Notes under the pieces: generated by a model
Seen by the model: only the letters and a program-made list of their open reading frames with translations
Database searches by the model: none
Told to the model about the DNA's origin: nothing
Position numbers and translations under genes: made by a program
Part shown: positions 1-8,406 of the stretch, in pieces
How positions within the stretch are numbered: position 1 is the first letter of the stretch
Layout of the letters: every line of letters starts with the position of its first letter
Origin: Pseudomonas putida
GTDB taxonomy: Bacteria; Pseudomonadota; Gammaproteobacteria; Pseudomonadales; Pseudomonadaceae
DNA: 64,000 nucleotides
Reading direction: 5' to 3'
Assembly: GCF_022627325.1 (NCBI RefSeq)
Contig: NZ_JAETZZ010000002.1
Location: forward strand, 356,565 to 420,564

Positions 1-159
1 AAGCAGGGCCTGGGCTGGCTCCTCGAGCCTGGCAAAAGCCTGGATGAACGCCAGCTCCTGGGTATCGAGCAGGTCGGCATAACGGTGTTCGACCCACAGC
101 AGTACCTGGCGGAAGTTATGCAGGTAGTAGAGCGGGTCGTCGACGGAATGAGCGATCAC
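1..159 (-). CDS. VRR-NUC domain nuclease, N-terminal fragment (runs off window)
   Basis: Reading the reverse strand from a GTG at 159 gives a frame open to the window edge that begins V-I-A-H-S-V-D-D-P-L-Y-Y-L-H-N-F and continues through L-L-W-V-E-H-R-Y. From memory this matches the N-terminus of Pseudomonas VRR-NUC (FAN1-like) structure-selective nucleases. The catalytic VRR-NUC domain would lie outside the window, so only family assignment is possible. No ATG occurs in frame upstream and the ribosome binding site is weak, so the start is uncertain. Identification is by recalled similarity over about 53 residues. Confidence 0.5.
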   Translation of the reverse strand, partial: MIAHSVDDPLYYLHNFRQVLLWVEHRYADLLDTQELAFIQAFARLEEPAQALL

Positions 160-270
160 AGGGCGGGTCGGGCAGCAGGAACGGACACTGTTTATACATA
201 CAGATAACGCTTGCTGGCAAGCCCCGTGGGTCAGGTCGGCCAGCGCCCGACGAATGGTGCGTGGGCCACC

Positions 271-762
271 TCAGAGCGTCATGACCATCTCATGCCAGGC
301 CATGCCGCCGTGGTCCGAGGGCGATGGCTTCACATAGTGATACCCCATCTTGCGGTACAGCTCGACATGTTGCTGCTTGCACATCAGGTGGATGGTGCGC
401 TTGTGCAGCGCGGTCATTTGCTGCACGAAGGTGTCCATCAGCAGCTTCGCGTAGCCTTTGCCCTGATGAGCCGGATCCACCACAACGGACATGATCACCA
501 CGTTGGCGGCCGCCGGGTCGTGGCCTACCAGCTCCTTGAAGGCCTCATCGGACATCACCACGTCGTGGGCGCAGCCGCTGTTGATGAAGCCAACGACAAG
601 GCCGTCGACCTCAAGCAGGAGAAAACCCTCTGGGTACTGCGCGATGCGGGTGCGGATCTTTTCGAGGGTCGCGGCCTCATCGCCCTCGTACGCGCCGATT
701 TCGATCTCGTAGCAGCGTTCGGCATCCTGTGGAACAGGTTGACGGAAATGTGGGGTGCCCAT
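271..762 (-). CDS. GNAT family N-acetyltransferase
   Basis: Encodes 163 residues of a GCN5-related N-acetyltransferase, predicted to move acetyl from acetyl-CoA to an amine. The acetyl-CoA binding signature V-V-D-P-A-H-Q-G-K-G-Y-A follows a beta strand (VVIMSVVV), and the late M-G-Y-H-Y segment is usual for the fold. The sequence resembles the arylalkylamine (serotonin) N-acetyltransferase-like subgroup, but the substrate cannot be read. I chose the ATG at 762 over an upstream one at 798 because AGGAG lies about six bases before it and the residues before it do not look conserved. It is a single gene, convergent with nothing close by. Confidence 0.8.
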   Translation of the reverse strand: MGTPHFRQPVPQDAERCYEIEIGAYEGDEAATLEKIRTRIAQYPEGFLLLEVDGLVVGFINSGCAHDVVMSDEAFKELVGHDPAAANVVIMSVVVDPAHQGKGYAKLLMDTFVQQMTALHKRTIHLMCKQQHVELYRKMGYHYVKPSPSDHGGMAWHEMVMTL

Positions 763-824
763 GCAGATGCTCCTGAGTGTGAACGAACAGGGCGCCATGA
801 TACGTGACCTGCCAGGGCAGGCGA

Positions 825-2171
825 TCAGCTTTTGCTGTCAGCCTGGCGCCCGCGACGCGGTAGCAACAGCTGCTTCAACCGGCGAAGCTCCTCGCTAAGC
901 GCTTCTGGCCGGTCGCCTGCCCAGGTGAAAGCCAGGTAGTGCTGATAACGCCCCTGCAAACTGAACCGCCCACCTGCCAGGACTTGCAAGGCCGGGCCAG
1001 ACAATGCTGCCGCGATGCGCTCGAGGGCGATTGGCTCAAGCATGCGCACCCACAGGACATATCCTCCGTCAGGCATGTCGAAGGCCACTTGCCCGCCCAG
1101 GCAAACAGTGAGTTGATGGCATAAATGCTCCATACGCTTGCGCAGCTCCAGCCGACGCCGGCTCAACTGTCCGTCGACCTCGCCATTGCCGAGCATCTGC
1201 GCCAATGCCTGCTGACGCACAGGCGGCAGCTGGAACGCCCGCCGGGAAAACCGTTCGGCAAGGGTGCCATGCCGGCCCAGCACATACGCATAGGGCGCCT
1301 CGGCACCGACCAACGCCTGCAGCGACCCCAGTACCAACAGCCAACGTTGGTCGACCCAGTCACGCAAACGTGCCACAGGCGGTGCATCGAAACAGTACTC
1401 GCTGTCCAGATCGTTCTCCAGCAGCCACACGGGATGCGCGGCCAGCAAGTGGGCAATCTGCCGCTGGACCTGCTGTGACATCAACCGCCCTGTGGGCATG
1501 CCAAGGCAAGACGGTATGACCATCATGCGTACCGACTCACGCCCCAGCAGGCGCGCCAGGCTGCCGAGGTCGGGGCTGCCGTGGTTGTCCACGGGCATCT
1601 CCAGCACGTGCAGACCAAAGCGCTGCAACACCCTCAGCAAACGCCAGCAACACGGCGATGCGACCAGCACCGTGCTGCCATGCAACGCCAATGCTTCCAA
1701 CAGCGTTTCCAGCAAAGCCTGCACGTCGGGCCCCAGGTGCACATCCTCAGCACGCCAGGATTGCCGGGACGCTCGGGTATAACGTTCGGCCAGTATGTGC
1801 CGCAGGCGTACTTCTCCCGAACTCTGGGCGGCGGAGGATGAACAGGCCCGCTGTCGCGCCAGCCGTCGTTCGTGAGCGAACAAGACACGCTCCATCGCCG
1901 GATGCGCCAGCACGGCCTGGTCCGACTCGGCAGTGGCCGCTACGCCAGTAATGACTCCCGCGGGCACGAAGTACCCGGACTTAGGTACCGACAGCACCCG
2001 CCCTTCATGTTCCAGCAACCCGTAGGCCGTTTGCACAGTGGCCAATGAAACGCGCAGGTGCCGCGAAAGGGCGCGCAGTGAGGGCAAACGGCGCTGCCCT
2101 CCCCGCGCGGCCTCATCGATCAGCGCTTCCAGATATCGATACACCGTCTGGTAGGCGAATTCACGCCCCAT
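825..2171 (-). CDS. MocR-type transcriptional regulator (GntR HTH plus aminotransferase-like domain)
   Basis: Encodes 448 residues. The first about 70 form a GntR-type winged helix (SLRALSRHLRVSLATVQTAY, then LEHEGRVLSVPKSGYFV). The rest resembles a fold-type I PLP aminotransferase domain, so this is a MocR/PdxR-class regulator. Such proteins sense amino-acid or vitamin B6 related ligands and usually control a neighbouring gene. The start at 2171 overlaps the end of the upstream gene by 11 bases, which argues for translational coupling and puts both in one operon. I could not place the usual S-x-K PLP lysine motif, so PLP binding is not shown. Confidence 0.75.
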   Translation of the reverse strand: MGREFAYQTVYRYLEALIDEAARGGQRRLPSLRALSRHLRVSLATVQTAYGLLEHEGRVLSVPKSGYFVPAGVITGVAATAESDQAVLAHPAMERVLFAHERRLARQRACSSSAAQSSGEVRLRHILAERYTRASRQSWRAEDVHLGPDVQALLETLLEALALHGSTVLVASPCCWRLLRVLQRFGLHVLEMPVDNHGSPDLGSLARLLGRESVRMMVIPSCLGMPTGRLMSQQVQRQIAHLLAAHPVWLLENDLDSEYCFDAPPVARLRDWVDQRWLLVLGSLQALVGAEAPYAYVLGRHGTLAERFSRRAFQLPPVRQQALAQMLGNGEVDGQLSRRRLELRKRMEHLCHQLTVCLGGQVAFDMPDGGYVLWVRMLEPIALERIAAALSGPALQVLAGGRFSLQGRYQHYLAFTWAGDRPEALSEELRRLKQLLLPRRGRQADSKS

Positions 2172-3540
2172 CAGGTAAGCCCCCGCAGACAATCGAAGCA
2201 GCAGCGGGCCGGCAGGCCAGTAGCCCCAGATGCACATCACGTCGCGCCAGGTTGGCCAGCAAGGCCCAGGTGCTTTGATTCAAACGCCCTTCGTAAATGG
2301 CCCGCAGTTGGGCGAGGGACAAACCACTGGTGTTCACCAACCAATCCTTGACAGGGTCGGGACACGGCTTGCCCTGCATGACGCGGTGCAGATAAGGCAG
2401 AGCCACCAACATATCGGCGTGGCAGCATTGCAGAAAGCGCTCCAGCCCGCGCCCCTTGTTGGCGAACGGGCTGTGCAGCATGCAAACCAGCTGAGTTCGC
2501 TCAAGGCCATAGGCCTTGGCAAAACGACTGTGCTGCGATGCTGGCGCCCTATCGCATTGCAGACGCTGCGCCAGGCCCGCCTGCACAGGCGCATTGCAGC
2601 GCGACAGCAATTCATGCAACTGGGCCAAGGCCAGCGGGTCAAGAAAACTCGCCAGGGGCATGGCCTTGTGCACCGCTTCGAAGCGGCATTCCATCATCGA
2701 GTCCAGCTCATCGCCACTCAGCAGCTGGGGCATCAGGTCGTCGATGGTAATCAACCTGATCGGAAACTCCGAGCAGCGCCCGGTGCCCGGCTTTTCGGGC
2801 TCGCCAAGTGAGGTGCCGGCAGTGTTGTGCAACTGGCTCAACCGCTCGGCAAGCGTCGCCATGCATTGATGCAGGTTTGCCGTCTCCCCGTCACCCGACT
2901 GGCGCAGGCCCCTGCGCGCCCATGCCAGGTAACGCAGCCGCTGCCGCGCAGGCATGGCGGTTACCATTGCATCGACTGCCGGCTGGCCTTCAAGCGCCAG
3001 CCACAGCGCTGCGCCGAGCTCCAGGTGCGTGCGGCTGCCCAAAAGTGCTTCAGGCCGGGCATCGACAAGATGGCCGAACACAAGCAGGGCATCGCGCGCC
3101 AGCGCCCAGGGTGCGACCTCCAGATAGGGCCTTCGGGTGAACGACACCAACTGCCCGGCTTCGAGCATCTGCAGCTGCACACGAGGATCGTCATGCAGAA
3201 ACAAGGCACTGAACACACGCTCATGTTGCTCAAGAAGCGCGCCGCTGGCCGCAGGCAGGCATACAGCCACCACCTGCAACTGAAAGGTGACAGGTGCACG
3301 CTGGGCGATGCTCAACTGGGCCGCACGCAAGACCGCCAGCAGCCGGGCGCTATGGCAGTCTGCGCCTAGCAGCACGAGCAACTTGAAGGTACCGATGTAT
3401 TCCGGGCCACCTGCGGCTACCAGCAGGCGCTGAATGAACAGCTGTAAAGAGGCGCGCTGGACCTGGGACATATGGCCCAGCACGCGATCCAGCACCTGCT
3501 GGTAGATATGGTGCATCGCTTGATCGTGGATATTGCTCAC
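2161..3540 (-). CDS. Hypothetical protein of 459 residues, coupled to a MocR regulator
   Basis: Starts at a GTG with GAGGTGA five bases upstream; the ATG just before it is followed at once by a stop. The product is rich in Leu, Ala and Gln, looks mostly alpha-helical and shows no signal peptide or clear membrane segment. A Cys/His-containing stretch (ERFLQCCHADML) lies near the C-terminus. I do not recognise the family. The stop codon lies 11 bases inside the following MocR-type regulator gene, so the two are probably made together. It could be a partner or co-sensor of that regulator, but nothing in the sequence shows this. Confidence 0.6.
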   Translation of the reverse strand: MSNIHDQAMHHIYQQVLDRVLGHMSQVQRASLQLFIQRLLVAAGGPEYIGTFKLLVLLGADCHSARLLAVLRAAQLSIAQRAPVTFQLQVVAVCLPAASGALLEQHERVFSALFLHDDPRVQLQMLEAGQLVSFTRRPYLEVAPWALARDALLVFGHLVDARPEALLGSRTHLELGAALWLALEGQPAVDAMVTAMPARQRLRYLAWARRGLRQSGDGETANLHQCMATLAERLSQLHNTAGTSLGEPEKPGTGRCSEFPIRLITIDDLMPQLLSGDELDSMMECRFEAVHKAMPLASFLDPLALAQLHELLSRCNAPVQAGLAQRLQCDRAPASQHSRFAKAYGLERTQLVCMLHSPFANKGRGLERFLQCCHADMLVALPYLHRVMQGKPCPDPVKDWLVNTSGLSLAQLRAIYEGRLNQSTWALLANLARRDVHLGLLACRPAAASIVCGGLPDGA

Positions 3541-3750
3541 ATGTCACCTCACTACTTCATTCTTTTCACCGCCAACGATGCACTTTTGCATGAATGAATA
3601 AGCGGCGAATCAAGCCTGAAGAAACTTCCTACAAGTCTTTAAGAGAAACTGAAGTGACGAATTACTGTCGCCATGACATTGATAAAAATGAAACCCCGCG
3701 TGAGCCCGGCGCTGCGCCAGAATACCAATAGCCAGGGGTGTTCTTCTCCA

Positions 3751-3765
3751 TTGCACGCTCCTTGC
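3751..3765 (+). promoter_or_regulatory. Sigma-54-like -24/-12 element, degenerate
   Basis: TTGCACG-N4-TTGC matches the sigma-54 consensus TGGCACG-N4-TTGC with correct spacing, but the first G of the critical GG pair is T. It would start transcription near 3777 into a stretch without an annotated gene, as for a small RNA. One core base is wrong, so confidence is low. Confidence 0.2.
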
Positions 3766-3904
3766 GTAAAGCATCATTACGCCATTATCAAGCGTTGCTC
3801 AACGATTAAAAGATACAGATGCCGGTAAAAAAACCATTCAGCCGAATGACAAGTCACTGTGCGCCAGAGGCCGGGGAATTTCAAAGACAAAGAATGTTCA
3901 AGGG

Positions 3905-3920
3905 TCGTGCGGGCGCACGA
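3905..3920. repeat. 16-base perfect palindrome, possible operator
   Basis: TCGTGCGGGCGCACGA has seven-base arms around GG. It lies between the divergent region upstream of the unknown/MocR operon and the terminator of the next gene. It could be an operator or a small RNA hairpin. No protein can be assigned. Confidence 0.3.
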
Positions 3921-4094
3921 AGTGGGAACAGCAGTTTATGTAGGATGGGAACTAGTTAGTTGTAGGAATAATCCCAAACAATAGGCTATTCACGGATAGC
4001 CGGAGGTAAGGTACTTGAACTACACGCCCTGGGTTTAATGGCGTTGCGGTCAAGGCATTCGCCCGGTCGCATCATGAACGAGCGGTGAACCTGC

Positions 4095-4124
4095 AAAAAA
4101 AAACCCGAGCCAAGCCCGGGTTTT
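4095..4124 (-). terminator. Rho-independent terminator of the MDR oxidoreductase gene
   Basis: On the reverse strand, about 20 bases after the stop codon at 4144, ACCCGGGC-TTG-GCTCGGGT (one mismatch in the stem) is followed by nine T. On the forward strand the hairpin is followed by only four T. Confidence 0.8.
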
Positions 4125-4143
4125 CTTGTACATCCAACGCCTG

Positions 4144-5166
4144 TCACGCCACGCCCAGGTCCAGCACCACTCTGCCGCCACAAGGGCACTCATCCATGTA
4201 CCGGTGCGCTTCAACCACCTGATCAAACGGATACACCTTGATGATCTGCGGTGTCAGCAACTGGTCAGCCGTGAACTGGTTGATATCACGCAGGGCGCGC
4301 TGCAACGCAACCTGGTCCTGGCTAATGCCCAATTCCGGCTTGCCGGTGAAGTTACCGATACAGTGAACGTAGAACTGAATGTTCTTCTGGAACGCCGCAC
4401 AGGCCGGGAACGGTGTCTGGTTACCCCCCTGCAGGCCATACAGCACCAGGCTGCCGCGTGGCGCGAGCACGTCGCCCAGGAGCGACATCTGTGGGCCGCC
4501 CATGCCATCAAGGACCATATCCACACCGCGCCCATCGGTGTACTTGCCCACTTGCATGAGCAAGTCCTGCTCTTCGGTGACGATCACCTTGTCAGCCCCC
4601 AGGCCCAGCAGGTACTCGCGCTGCTCCGGCTCCTTGGTGGCAGCGAACACCTTGAGGCCCAGGGCCTTGCCCAACTGCACGAAGGCGGGCCCTGCGCAGT
4701 GGCTGGCATCGGTGACCAGCGCGGTCTGCCCGGCCTTGGCCCTGGCCAGGTCGACGTAGGCGAAGTAGGCGATCAGCAGCGGCGTGTAATGCACGCTGGC
4801 CTCGATCGGTGTGAGGATATCCGGGTAACGGGTAATCGCCGTGCGCGGCAGGACGATCACATCCCCATACACCGGGTGGTCATTGGCGCTGGTCGCCGGG
4901 AAGCTGGCCACCCGGTCGCCCACTGCAATGTCATCGACACCTTCACCCACCGCAGTCACCACGCCGGCCATTTCATGGCCGATCCCCGCAGGCAGACGGG
5001 CCTGGGATGGCGCCAGGTTCTGCCGCCAGAGCACGTCGTACCAGCTCACGCCAATGGCCTCGACGCGGATCTGCACCTCGCCGACAGCAGCTGACGGTTC
5101 GGCCTGCTCCTCGCAGCGGAGCACTTCGGCAGCGCCGAACTTGTGGAACCGGATCATGCGGGACAT
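4144..5166 (-). CDS. MDR-superfamily NAD(P)H quinone oxidoreductase / alcohol dehydrogenase
   Basis: Encodes 340 residues of the medium-chain dehydrogenase/reductase superfamily. A GroES-like N-terminal domain carries G-H-E-M-A-G-V-V and V-G-D-R-V, followed by a Rossmann domain (ALVTDASHCAGPAFVQLGKALG, then GLGADKVIV). The four-cysteine structural zinc cluster is absent and the Rossmann glycine motif is altered, so a zinc-free quinone-oxidoreductase-like enzyme is more likely than a classical alcohol dehydrogenase. Substrate unknown. It is transcribed away from a LysR regulator at 5373, the usual arrangement for a target gene and its activator. A strong terminator follows. Confidence 0.8.
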   Translation of the reverse strand: MSRMIRFHKFGAAEVLRCEEQAEPSAAVGEVQIRVEAIGVSWYDVLWRQNLAPSQARLPAGIGHEMAGVVTAVGEGVDDIAVGDRVASFPATSANDHPVYGDVIVLPRTAITRYPDILTPIEASVHYTPLLIAYFAYVDLARAKAGQTALVTDASHCAGPAFVQLGKALGLKVFAATKEPEQREYLLGLGADKVIVTEEQDLLMQVGKYTDGRGVDMVLDGMGGPQMSLLGDVLAPRGSLVLYGLQGGNQTPFPACAAFQKNIQFYVHCIGNFTGKPELGISQDQVALQRALRDINQFTADQLLTPQIIKVYPFDQVVEAHRYMDECPCGGRVVLDLGVA

Positions 5167-5239
5167 CGCATACCTCGCCTTTGTGAATCTCGTATTACCA
5201 CGGACTTTATCCGGGCTTTTGCCGTTAGACCATCAGTGG

Positions 5240-5249
5240 CTATTAATAG
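5240..5249. promoter_or_regulatory. CTATTAATAG palindrome in the divergent promoter region
   Basis: A perfect ten-base palindrome lies in the 206-base gap between the divergent oxidoreductase and LysR genes. It is a candidate half of a LysR-type operator or part of a -10 region. The assignment rests only on symmetry and position. Confidence 0.3.
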
Positions 5250-5372
5250 TCGACATGCCTGTCATCGATTGGGCACCTCACATTTCTGTGCATGGCCCCC
5301 CACAAATCGGTGCAGGTTAACAGCCTTTGGCCTTAAGATTCACCCCTGCCCCACTTTAGGCGAAGCGCACCG

Positions 5373-6287
5373 ATGAATCGAAACGACCTGCGTCGTGTAG
5401 ACCTCAACCTGCTGATCGTGTTCGAAACGCTGATGCACGAGCGTAGCGTGACCCGTGCCGCCGAGAAGCTGTTCCTCGGCCAGCCGGCGATCAGCGCGGC
5501 GCTGTCGCGCCTGCGCAACCTGTTCGACGATCCGCTGTTCGTGCGCACCGGCCGCAGCATGGAGCCTTCAGCACGGGCACATGAAATCTTTGCCCTGCTG
5601 TCGCCGGCGCTGGATTCCATCTCCACCGCCGTCAGCCGCGCCGCCGAATTCGACCCGGCCACCAGCAACGCGGTGTTCCGCATCGGCCTGTCGGACGACG
5701 CCGAATTCGCCCTGCTGCCGCAGTTGCTCAAGCGCATCCGCGCCGAAGCGCCCGGTATCGTGCTGGTGGTGCGCCGGGTCAATTACCTGCTCATGCCTAC
5801 CCTGCTGGCCTCCGGTGAAATCTCGGTGGGGGTGAGCTACACCAGCGAACTGCCCGCCAACGCCAAGCGCAAGGTGCTGCGCCGCAGCATGCCCAAGCTG
5901 CTGCGCGCCGACAGCGTACCCGGCAGCATCACCCTCGATGACTTCTGCGCACGGCCCCATGCACTGGTGTCGTTCGCAGGCGACCTGTCCGGTTTCATCG
6001 ACGAAGCGCTGGAAGAGATCGGCCGCAAGCGCCATGTGGTCCTGGCCGTGCCGCAATTCAACGGCCTGGGCAGCCTGCTGGCCGGGACCGATATCGTTGC
6101 CACGGTGCCCGATTACACCGCTGATGCACTCACGGCTGCGGGCGGCTTGCGGGCTGAAGACCTGCCGATAACGGTGCGCAGCTTCGAGCTGCACATGGCT
6201 TGGCGAGGGGCGCAGGACAATGACCCGGCGGAGCGCTGGTTGAGGTCGCGGATTCAGATGTTCTTTGGGGATCCGGATAGTCTTTAG
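5373..6287 (+). CDS. LysR family transcriptional regulator
   Basis: Encodes 304 residues, the normal LysR length. The N-terminal winged helix is clear (VDLNLLIVFETLMHERSVTR, AAEKLFLGQPAISAALSRLR, LFDDPLFVRTG). The remainder fits the two-lobed effector-binding domain. It is divergent from the MDR oxidoreductase gene with a 206-base shared regulatory gap, so it probably controls that gene and itself. The N-terminal subtype (NRNDLRRVDLNLL) is NodD/LeuO/SyrM-like. Effector unknown. Confidence 0.88.
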   Translation: MNRNDLRRVDLNLLIVFETLMHERSVTRAAEKLFLGQPAISAALSRLRNLFDDPLFVRTGRSMEPSARAHEIFALLSPALDSISTAVSRAAEFDPATSNAVFRIGLSDDAEFALLPQLLKRIRAEAPGIVLVVRRVNYLLMPTLLASGEISVGVSYTSELPANAKRKVLRRSMPKLLRADSVPGSITLDDFCARPHALVSFAGDLSGFIDEALEEIGRKRHVVLAVPQFNGLGSLLAGTDIVATVPDYTADALTAAGGLRAEDLPITVRSFELHMAWRGAQDNDPAERWLRSRIQMFFGDPDSL

Positions 6288-6622
6288 GGGTCTTGGGGAG
6301 GCTGATTATCTGATCATTTCTGCCTTTTCCTGAGCCACGGAGTGCCATTGGCTTCCAGTGGATTGGCCTATTGCGGGCAAATTCTAGAGCATGGTTTGAG
6401 AAGGCTGCCTTCAGGCTGAGGCTAAGCGGCTACTGAAATGGATGGTTAGACTCACTGAGATATGAGCCTTCAGCCCAAGCCCGCAATCGAAGGCCGAGTC
6501 GTAGTGAGCGCCCCCCCACCACGCTGATCAAATGTGTGCAAATGTAAAAAATTTTGATGGCATAATGCCTCTGCAACTTGCAAAATCCACACGTTCCCAA
6601 CGGACTTGAAGGAGCGGTTCCG
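6288..6622 (+). promoter_or_regulatory. Intergenic region with probable extended -10 promoter of the hxs operon
   Basis: No gene is seen in about 330 bases. The last third is AT-rich. TGGCATAAT at 6558-6566 fits an extended -10 element (TGN plus CATAAT), and CATAAT sits inside the 11-base palindrome GGCATAATGCC. No good -35 is visible. The leader runs about 50 bases to the hxsD ribosome binding site GGAG at 6611. Confidence 0.4.
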
Positions 6623-6922
6623 ATGACATGGCCTGTCACGCTGAAACTCGACAGCGCAGCCTACCCGCTCAGCGTTGTGCAACGCGCCGCTTATTCCCTG
6701 GCCGACACTGTCGCGATCCAGGTCGGTATTGAAACCAATCAGATGAGCCTCACGGCCCACCCCACCGAAGCAACGCTAACGCTTTCCCCAGAGCAGGCTC
6801 AGTCGCTGATCCTCCAGCATCTAAACGACTTCGCCCTACGCGACCATATCAACCGCGAAACAGCAGGGTTGCGTGAAGTCCTGGCCCGAGCCGCGCTCGC
6901 TGGCTGTGGGGTTTCGCAGTGA
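6623..6922 (+). CDS. hxsD: His-Xaa-Ser system protein HxsD
   Basis: Encodes 99 residues. The segment H-L-N-D-F-A-L-R-D (about residues 69-77) matches the LLNDYxLRE signature by which HxsD proteins are recognised. The family is small and soluble, and its role in the His-Xaa-Ser system is unknown; a partner or leader-binding function for the radical SAM enzymes is a guess. I chose the ATG at 6623, in frame with an earlier possible start, because GGAG lies eight bases before it. The stop overlaps the hxsB start (GTGA), so the genes are coupled. It is the first gene of the operon. Confidence 0.85.
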   Translation: MTWPVTLKLDSAAYPLSVVQRAAYSLADTVAIQVGIETNQMSLTAHPTEATLTLSPEQAQSLILQHLNDFALRDHINRETAGLREVLARAALAGCGVSQ

Positions 6923-8406
6923 CACTGATTGCGACAGACGCCAAGCACTATCGCTTGCTGCCTTTTCGATTCATGCGCATGAACATGGGACATGACCGTG
7001 ACATCCTACTCACCTCCGATACCGGTGAGTATATGCACGTGAACGAGGCTCAATTACGAGCCCTCAGTTACTTTGACGTTCAAGCAGGTACGCCTTATTA
7101 CAAGGACCTGCTGGCCCGCCACTTCATTTACGAACCAGGCCGCCATGACCCGTTGCCGGAAATGGCCGCGCAGTATCGCAGCCGCAAGGACTTCCTCTTC
7201 CAGGGCCCTGCACTGCATTTGTTCGTGGTCACATTGCGCTGTAACCACACTTGCCAGTACTGCCAGGTGTCGCGGGCCCCTTTGGGAGGATCCGGCCACG
7301 ACATGTCGGAAGCGGATGCACGGGCCGCGGTCGATCGGCTGTTCGAATCGAACGCTCCCGCCCTGACTGTCGAGTTTCAGGGTGGCGAGCCGCTTCTGGC
7401 CTTCGAGCGCGTCCGCCAGATCGTCGAATGGGTCGTTGAACGGAATGTGGTCGAACAACGGGATATCCAGTTCGTCATCACTACCACGCTGCACCACCTG
7501 ACGGAGGAAATACTCGACTTCGCAGAACAAAATCGCATCCAGTTTTCGACCTCGCTCGATGGGCCGGCGCCCTTGCACAATGCCAACCGCCCTACCCCGT
7601 CACGAGACTCCTACGAACGCACTGCAAAAGGCATCCAGTGGGTCCGTGAGCGCCTTGGTCATGATGCAGTTTCCGCGTTGACCACGCTGACTTCAAGAAG
7701 CCTCGAACAACCTGAGGCGATCATCGATGAGTATGTTAACCAGGGCTTCTCCAGCATTTCGCTTCGGCCTCTGAGCCCTTATGGGTTTGCCACCAAGAGT
7801 GCCCATCGACTTGATTATCCTATTGAGCGATACCTGGCCTTCTACAAGAAGGCACTGGCCTATTTACTGCATATCAACCAACAGGGCGTATACCTCTCAG
7901 AGAGTTATACGAGCCTGTTGCTGAAGAATATCCTGACACCCTTCTCCTCCGGCTATGTAGACCTGCGCTCCCCTGCTGGCGCAGGCACTGCGGCGCTGGT
8001 TTACAACTATGACGGTTACGTCTATCCCTCGGACGAAGCTCGAATGTTGCTGGAGATGGGTGAAGACGGCTTGAAGCTCGGCACCGTGCAGCAACCCTTG
8101 TCTGAATTACTCGCATCGCCCGTTATGAATGCGCTGCTCGCCAGTGGTGTAGCAGAAGCGCTGCCGGGCTGCTCCGACTGCGCACTTGTCCCGTACTGTG
8201 GTGCTGACCCCATCGAACACTATGCCCGCCAAGCTGACCCAATCGGACACCGAGTGTTCAGCCGCTTCTGCAAGAAGAACATGGGGCTGCTGAAGCATCT
8301 TTTCGGCCTGCTTTACACTGGCGATGACAACGTGCAAAGGGTGCTGCTGTCTTGGTTGAACAGGCGCTCTTACAACGATGTCCGGTTCCCGGGTTACAGG
8401 GGCTGA
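6919..8406 (+). CDS. hxsB: His-Xaa-Ser system radical SAM maturase HxsB
   Basis: Encodes 495 residues of a radical SAM enzyme. The iron-sulfur motif C-x3-C-x2-C is at residues 108-115 (RCNHTCQYC), followed by G-G-E-P-L. The C-terminal part has the extra cysteines of a SPASM-like domain (CSDCALVPYC, then a later Cys in FCKKN), as in peptide-modifying radical SAM enzymes. By family it should modify the HxsA repeat protein; the chemistry is not established. The GTG start overlaps hxsD by four bases, and the TGA stop shares one base with the hxsC start. Length agrees with the family. Confidence 0.9.
   Translation: MTLIATDAKHYRLLPFRFMRMNMGHDRDILLTSDTGEYMHVNEAQLRALSYFDVQAGTPYYKDLLARHFIYEPGRHDPLPEMAAQYRSRKDFLFQGPALHLFVVTLRCNHTCQYCQVSRAPLGGSGHDMSEADARAAVDRLFESNAPALTVEFQGGEPLLAFERVRQIVEWVVERNVVEQRDIQFVITTTLHHLTEEILDFAEQNRIQFSTSLDGPAPLHNANRPTPSRDSYERTAKGIQWVRERLGHDAVSALTTLTSRSLEQPEAIIDEYVNQGFSSISLRPLSPYGFATKSAHRLDYPIERYLAFYKKALAYLLHINQQGVYLSESYTSLLLKNILTPFSSGYVDLRSPAGAGTAALVYNYDGYVYPSDEARMLLEMGEDGLKLGTVQQPLSELLASPVMNALLASGVAEALPGCSDCALVPYCGADPIEHYARQADPIGHRVFSRFCKKNMGLLKHLFGLLYTGDDNVQRVLLSWLNRRSYNDVRFPGYRG

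Larger units (their letters stand above)
3541..4094. other. 550-base intergenic region with small inverted repeats
   Basis: No convincing gene. It holds a sigma-54-like element at 3751-3765, a 16-base palindrome at 3905-3920, and a 6-base inverted repeat GGCTAT/ATAGCC at 3984-4001. Right after that repeat, GGAGG at 4002-4006 precedes a seven-codon frame starting with TTG at 4015. The frame is too short to call as a gene. AT-rich sequence at 3560-3700 probably carries the promoter of the reverse-strand operon starting at 3540. Confidence 0.4.

Noticed and set aside
4002..4038. Seven-codon leader peptide after GGAGG with a TTG start
   Set aside because: Too short and with no downstream gene on that strand to regulate.
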